Shown one piece after another: positions 31,430-33,354 of a stretch of DNA of 33,354 nucleotides (position 1 is the first letter of the stretch; each line of letters begins with the position of its first letter). Made by a program: the position numbers and the translations under genes. Under the pieces are notes generated by a model that did no database searches, was not told the DNA's origin, and saw nothing but the letters and a program-made list of their open reading frames with translations. This DNA is from Clostridiales bacterium. GTDB taxonomy: Bacteria > Bacillota > Clostridia > Saccharofermentanales > Saccharofermentanaceae. The DNA lies in contig JAGCGK010000200.1 of assembly GCA_017649645.1 (NCBI GenBank), positions 1 to 33,354 on the forward strand, read 5' to 3'.

Positions 31430-32608
31430 TCAGTTTACCTTGCCGTCGAACAATCTTGTTCTTCTCTCAAGTACGATGTTCTTTATGTAGTAGACTATTA
31501 CTGAACTTACTACTGTTCCCGCAAATACCGCTATCAGATATACGTAGATCCCGTATCGTGAATAGAGGAAATACAGTTTTGAGCAGAACAGATAATTGAG
31601 CATTATCATCTCTAGAGATATCTTCCCTAACAGTTTAAGGATTGGATTTCCGAACTTAACACGTGACATGATCGTCAATACAAGTACAAGGAATATGATC
31701 TCGAATATTGTCTCCACACTTAAGCCTTGAAGCTTATCCAAAAGCGGATGCGGTGAATCGAATGTCTCCGTCCAGTAGATGGATCTTTCTATAAGACCAC
31801 GATGGATAAAGTCAACAAGTACAAACAGTATTGCTGACGCGATCAAAAGCGGCACAAAAGCTGTCTTGAAGATCTTATTGAGACGCTTCTCCTTATAGGC
31901 ATAGAGCATGCCGAGAGGGAACATAAGTATCGTGTTATACCACCACTCTCCCATGAACCAGTATGACATAACAGCTGAATTAGAGTGACCCAATAACAAT
32001 CCGATGATGACCATGACAATAACAGCAGCAGTCATGATAATAATTCCGTGTAGCGGCTTTTTTATCTTCGCGAAAACGATCCTGAATATCAGATAAAGGA
32101 TCATGATCTCAACCGCAAACCACATCTGATTATTTATAAGGAATACTCCGAAAAAGCTGCAGACTACTTCAATAGGATGAAAGTGACCGCCTGATCTGAT
32201 ATTGTGCAAAAGTGCATCGGTAAGATAGATATAGTTACAGATAAAGAACGGGACAAGTACCGTAAATATCCTTCTTCTCATGAAACCCTTAATATAAGTG
32301 TCATCCGTCATCCATCTCTTTAAAAGTCCGAAACCGGAGCTGAAGAAGAAAAATGCTACTGCAAGGATTCCGTAATAGTAGTAGTTAAAGAACGGGAGCA
32401 TTTCATCTCTCAGATCTCCTGAGTAAAAATGATCAAACGTAATGACTGTCTGATGGAAAATAATGAAGACAGCCAAAAAACCCTGGAATTCCTTACTCAG
32501 AACTCTGTCGAAAAATGACTCTTCGTTAAAGGACCTGCGAGATACATTAACAAGCAGGATAAGCAACAATATAGCTAAACTGATATAAAAGACTATCGTA
32601 AACTCCAC
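31430..32608 (-). CDS. Acyltransferase-3 family membrane protein, paralog of the first module of the tandem protein
   Basis: The 392-residue integral membrane protein has a hydrophobic N-terminus and the acyltransferase-3 domain with His52 (IIFHQ) at the usual place. It shares with the 28437 gene the segments INNQMWFAVEIMILYL (there INSHMWYIVEIAILYL), SYWFMGEWWYN and VKFGNPILKLLGKISLE, so the two are close paralogs. The start is GTG at 32608 with AAGGAG eight bases upstream. It lies 12 bases after the XRE-membrane regulator, so both are on one transcript. The substrate is probably a cell-surface glycan. Confidence 0.87.
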   Translation of the reverse strand: MEFTIVFYISLAILLLILLVNVSRRSFNEESFFDRVLSKEFQGFLAVFIIFHQTVITFDHFYSGDLRDEMLPFFNYYYYGILAVAFFFFSSGFGLLKRWMTDDTYIKGFMRRRIFTVLVPFFICNYIYLTDALLHNIRSGGHFHPIEVVCSFFGVFLINNQMWFAVEIMILYLIFRIVFAKIKKPLHGIIIMTAAVIVMVIIGLLLGHSNSAVMSYWFMGEWWYNTILMFPLGMLYAYKEKRLNKIFKTAFVPLLIASAILFVLVDFIHRGLIERSIYWTETFDSPHPLLDKLQGLSVETIFEIIFLVLVLTIMSRVKFGNPILKLLGKISLEMIMLNYLFCSKLYFLYSRYGIYVYLIAVFAGTVVSSVIVYYIKNIVLERRTRLFDGKVN

Positions 32609-32620
32609 TTGCAGTACTCC

Positions 32621-33010
32621 TTACCTTGTTAAACTAATGACATTTAGTGTCAGTGATATGAGAAGCAGAGATATGACAATCAGGATAATGATGACAAATC
32701 TGCTCCTTTCCCTCTTGTGACGTATCTCTTCATCACTCAATTCAACAGAATCATTAATAAGCTTTAATGCTTCTTCGCGTGACAAAGCCTCGTTCTCATC
32801 CTGCTTCTTTCCGGCAAGGATCTCCATGATGGAGACACCGAGAACTTCTGATATTGGTTCAAGCATTGATATATCGGGAAAACTTAAGCCTCTCTCCCAT
32901 TTGGAAACGGCCTTATCCGTGACATTCAAAATATCCGCAAGTTGTTTCTGGGTAAGTCCCTTTTCCTTGCGGAGTTCAGTGATCAATTGTCCTGTCTTTT
33001 CTTTATCCAT
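32621..33010 (-). CDS. XRE-family regulator with a C-terminal transmembrane helix
   Basis: The 129-residue protein has an N-terminal XRE helix-turn-helix (GLTQKQLADILNVTDKAVSKW, residues 18-38), a linker to about 100, and one C-terminal hydrophobic helix (about 105-125). It should be anchored in the membrane with the DNA-binding part inside. A good promoter lies at 33041-33069. The ribosome binding site is poor: AGGAGAG is 17 bases away. The acyltransferase follows 12 bases downstream. The same XRE-membrane type appears next to the PAP2 gene at 8929. Confidence 0.85.
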   Translation of the reverse strand: MDKEKTGQLITELRKEKGLTQKQLADILNVTDKAVSKWERGLSFPDISMLEPISEVLGVSIMEILAGKKQDENEALSREEALKLINDSVELSDEEIRHKRERSRFVIIILIVISLLLISLTLNVISLTR

Positions 33011-33040
33011 AAACTGAATGCCACTACTCTCCTAGAAAAA

Positions 33041-33069
33041 AGTATGTGGGATTCGAAAAAGTAAGTCAA
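33041..33069 (-). promoter_or_regulatory. Promoter of the XRE-acyltransferase unit
   Basis: On the minus strand TTGACT (complement of 33064-33069), 17 bases, CATACT (complement of 33041-33046). Confidence 0.6.
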
Positions 33070-33102
33070 GGGATGAATAGTCTCTATGGGATATTTTCAG
33101 AC

Positions 33103-33132
33103 AAAAAGAAAAGCCAAGCGAATGCTTGGCTT
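33103..33132 (-). terminator. Rho-independent terminator of the rRNA/tRNA operon
   Basis: AAGCCAAGC (33111-33119) pairs with GCTTGGCTT (33124-33132) across a 4-base loop; on the minus strand a TTTTCTTTTT tract follows. It is four bases past the tRNA. Confidence 0.9.
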
Positions 33133-33135
33133 TCT

Positions 33136-33211
33136 TGGCTCCTCCAGTAAGACTCGAACTTACGACCCTGCGGTTAACAGCCGCATGCTCTACCGACTGA
33201 GCTATAGAGGA
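33136..33211 (-). tRNA. tRNA-Asn (GTT)
   Basis: On the minus strand the 76-base gene begins TCCTCTATAGCTCAG and has an anticodon loop CTGTTAA closed by GCGG/CCGC, giving anticodon GTT (Asn). The acceptor stem TCCTCTA / TGGAGGA, discriminator G and an encoded CCA are present. It follows the 5S gene after 8 bases, so it is part of the rRNA transcript. Confidence 0.96.
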
Positions 33212-33219
33212 ATATATAA

Positions 33220-33335
33220 TCCGGCAGCAACCTATTTTTCCGAGCCGTCTCCAGCTAAGTATCTTCGGCACCATTGAGCTTAACTTCTGTGTTCGGGATG
33301 GGAACAGGTGTGACCTCAAGGTAATAACCACCGGA
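33220..33335 (-). rRNA. rrf: 5S ribosomal RNA
   Basis: The minus-strand sequence has the conserved CACACCTGTTCCCATCCCGAAC core and the later GAAGTTAAGC and CGGCTCGG-type segments. The ends TCCGG and CCGGA close helix I. The length is about 116 bases. The end positions may be off by one or two. The 23S would lie beyond the right edge of the window. Confidence 0.95.
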
Positions 33336-33354
33336 ATGGTTGAGAGTTTTGTAC

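Noticed and set aside
33032-33331. A 99-codon minus-strand frame over the 5S and tRNA-Asn genes
   Set aside because: It coincides with RNA genes and the rRNA operon terminator.
1-33354. Prophage, insertion sequence or plasmid genes
   Set aside because: I found no integrase, transposase, terminal repeats, replication or capsid genes in the window.

Overview
The window looks like chromosomal DNA of a low-to-moderate GC Gram-positive anaerobe of the class Clostridia. The evidence is the strong AGGAGG-type ribosome binding sites, a FolD of the clostridial subtype next to an FchA-type cyclodeaminase, Gram-positive-style MurD motifs, lipoprotein and NlpC/P60 surface proteins, and several small XRE regulators. 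I cannot name a genus. Almost everything from 1.7 to 26.7 kb is on the minus strand, except one SUKH gene at 6.4 kb. The right end holds the tail of an rRNA operon on the minus strand (5S, tRNA-Asn, terminator).

Layout. 1-1.3 kb: the end of an Ala/Glu/Lys-rich protein and a serine beta-lactamase-fold hydrolase. 1.3-1.65 kb: a non-coding block of degenerate repeats. 1.7-6.4 kb (minus): a five-gene unit from one good promoter at 6368-6396 to a terminator at 1652-1700. In order of transcription it encodes a GNAT, a lipoprotein esterase, a PlsC-like acyltransferase, a second GNAT, and a GNAT fused to an APH(3')-III-like kinase. 6.4-12.4 kb: accessory genes, namely SUKH, XRE-GyrI, a DinB/DUF3795 fusion, PAP2 with an XRE-membrane regulator, DUF3795 with GNAT, and a membrane protein with a HEAT protein. 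12.5-26.7 kb (minus): mostly housekeeping, with an RlmCD/RumA-type methyltransferase, folD, fchA, an NlpC/P60 hydrolase, a U32 protein, mltG, typA, der, rpmF, a DUF1934 protein, a MurD-CapA fusion and an RluA-type pseudouridine synthase. 26.8-28.3 kb (plus): a lipoprotein cyclophilin and an AraC regulator. 28.4-32.6 kb: a secreted-domain protein with two fused acyltransferase-3 modules, convergent with a paralogous acyltransferase-3 that follows an XRE-membrane regulator. 33.1-33.35 kb: tRNA and 5S.

Most unusual items: (1) a 781-residue protein joining a complete Mur ligase to a complete CapA-type metallophosphoesterase, with an altered substrate-loop motif in the ligase; (2) a RimJ/RimL-type GNAT fused to a full APH(3')-III-like kinase with all catalytic residues; (3) a 973-residue protein with an N-terminal extracytoplasmic domain and two acyltransferase-3 domains in tandem, beside a close paralog; (4) a repeated arrangement of a membrane-anchored XRE regulator with a membrane enzyme (PAP2 in one case, acyltransferase-3 in the other), one with a dyad abutting the promoter; (5) a DinB-DUF3795 fusion near a stand-alone DUF3795 gene. 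All functions are inferred from sequence motifs by eye. No database search was run.
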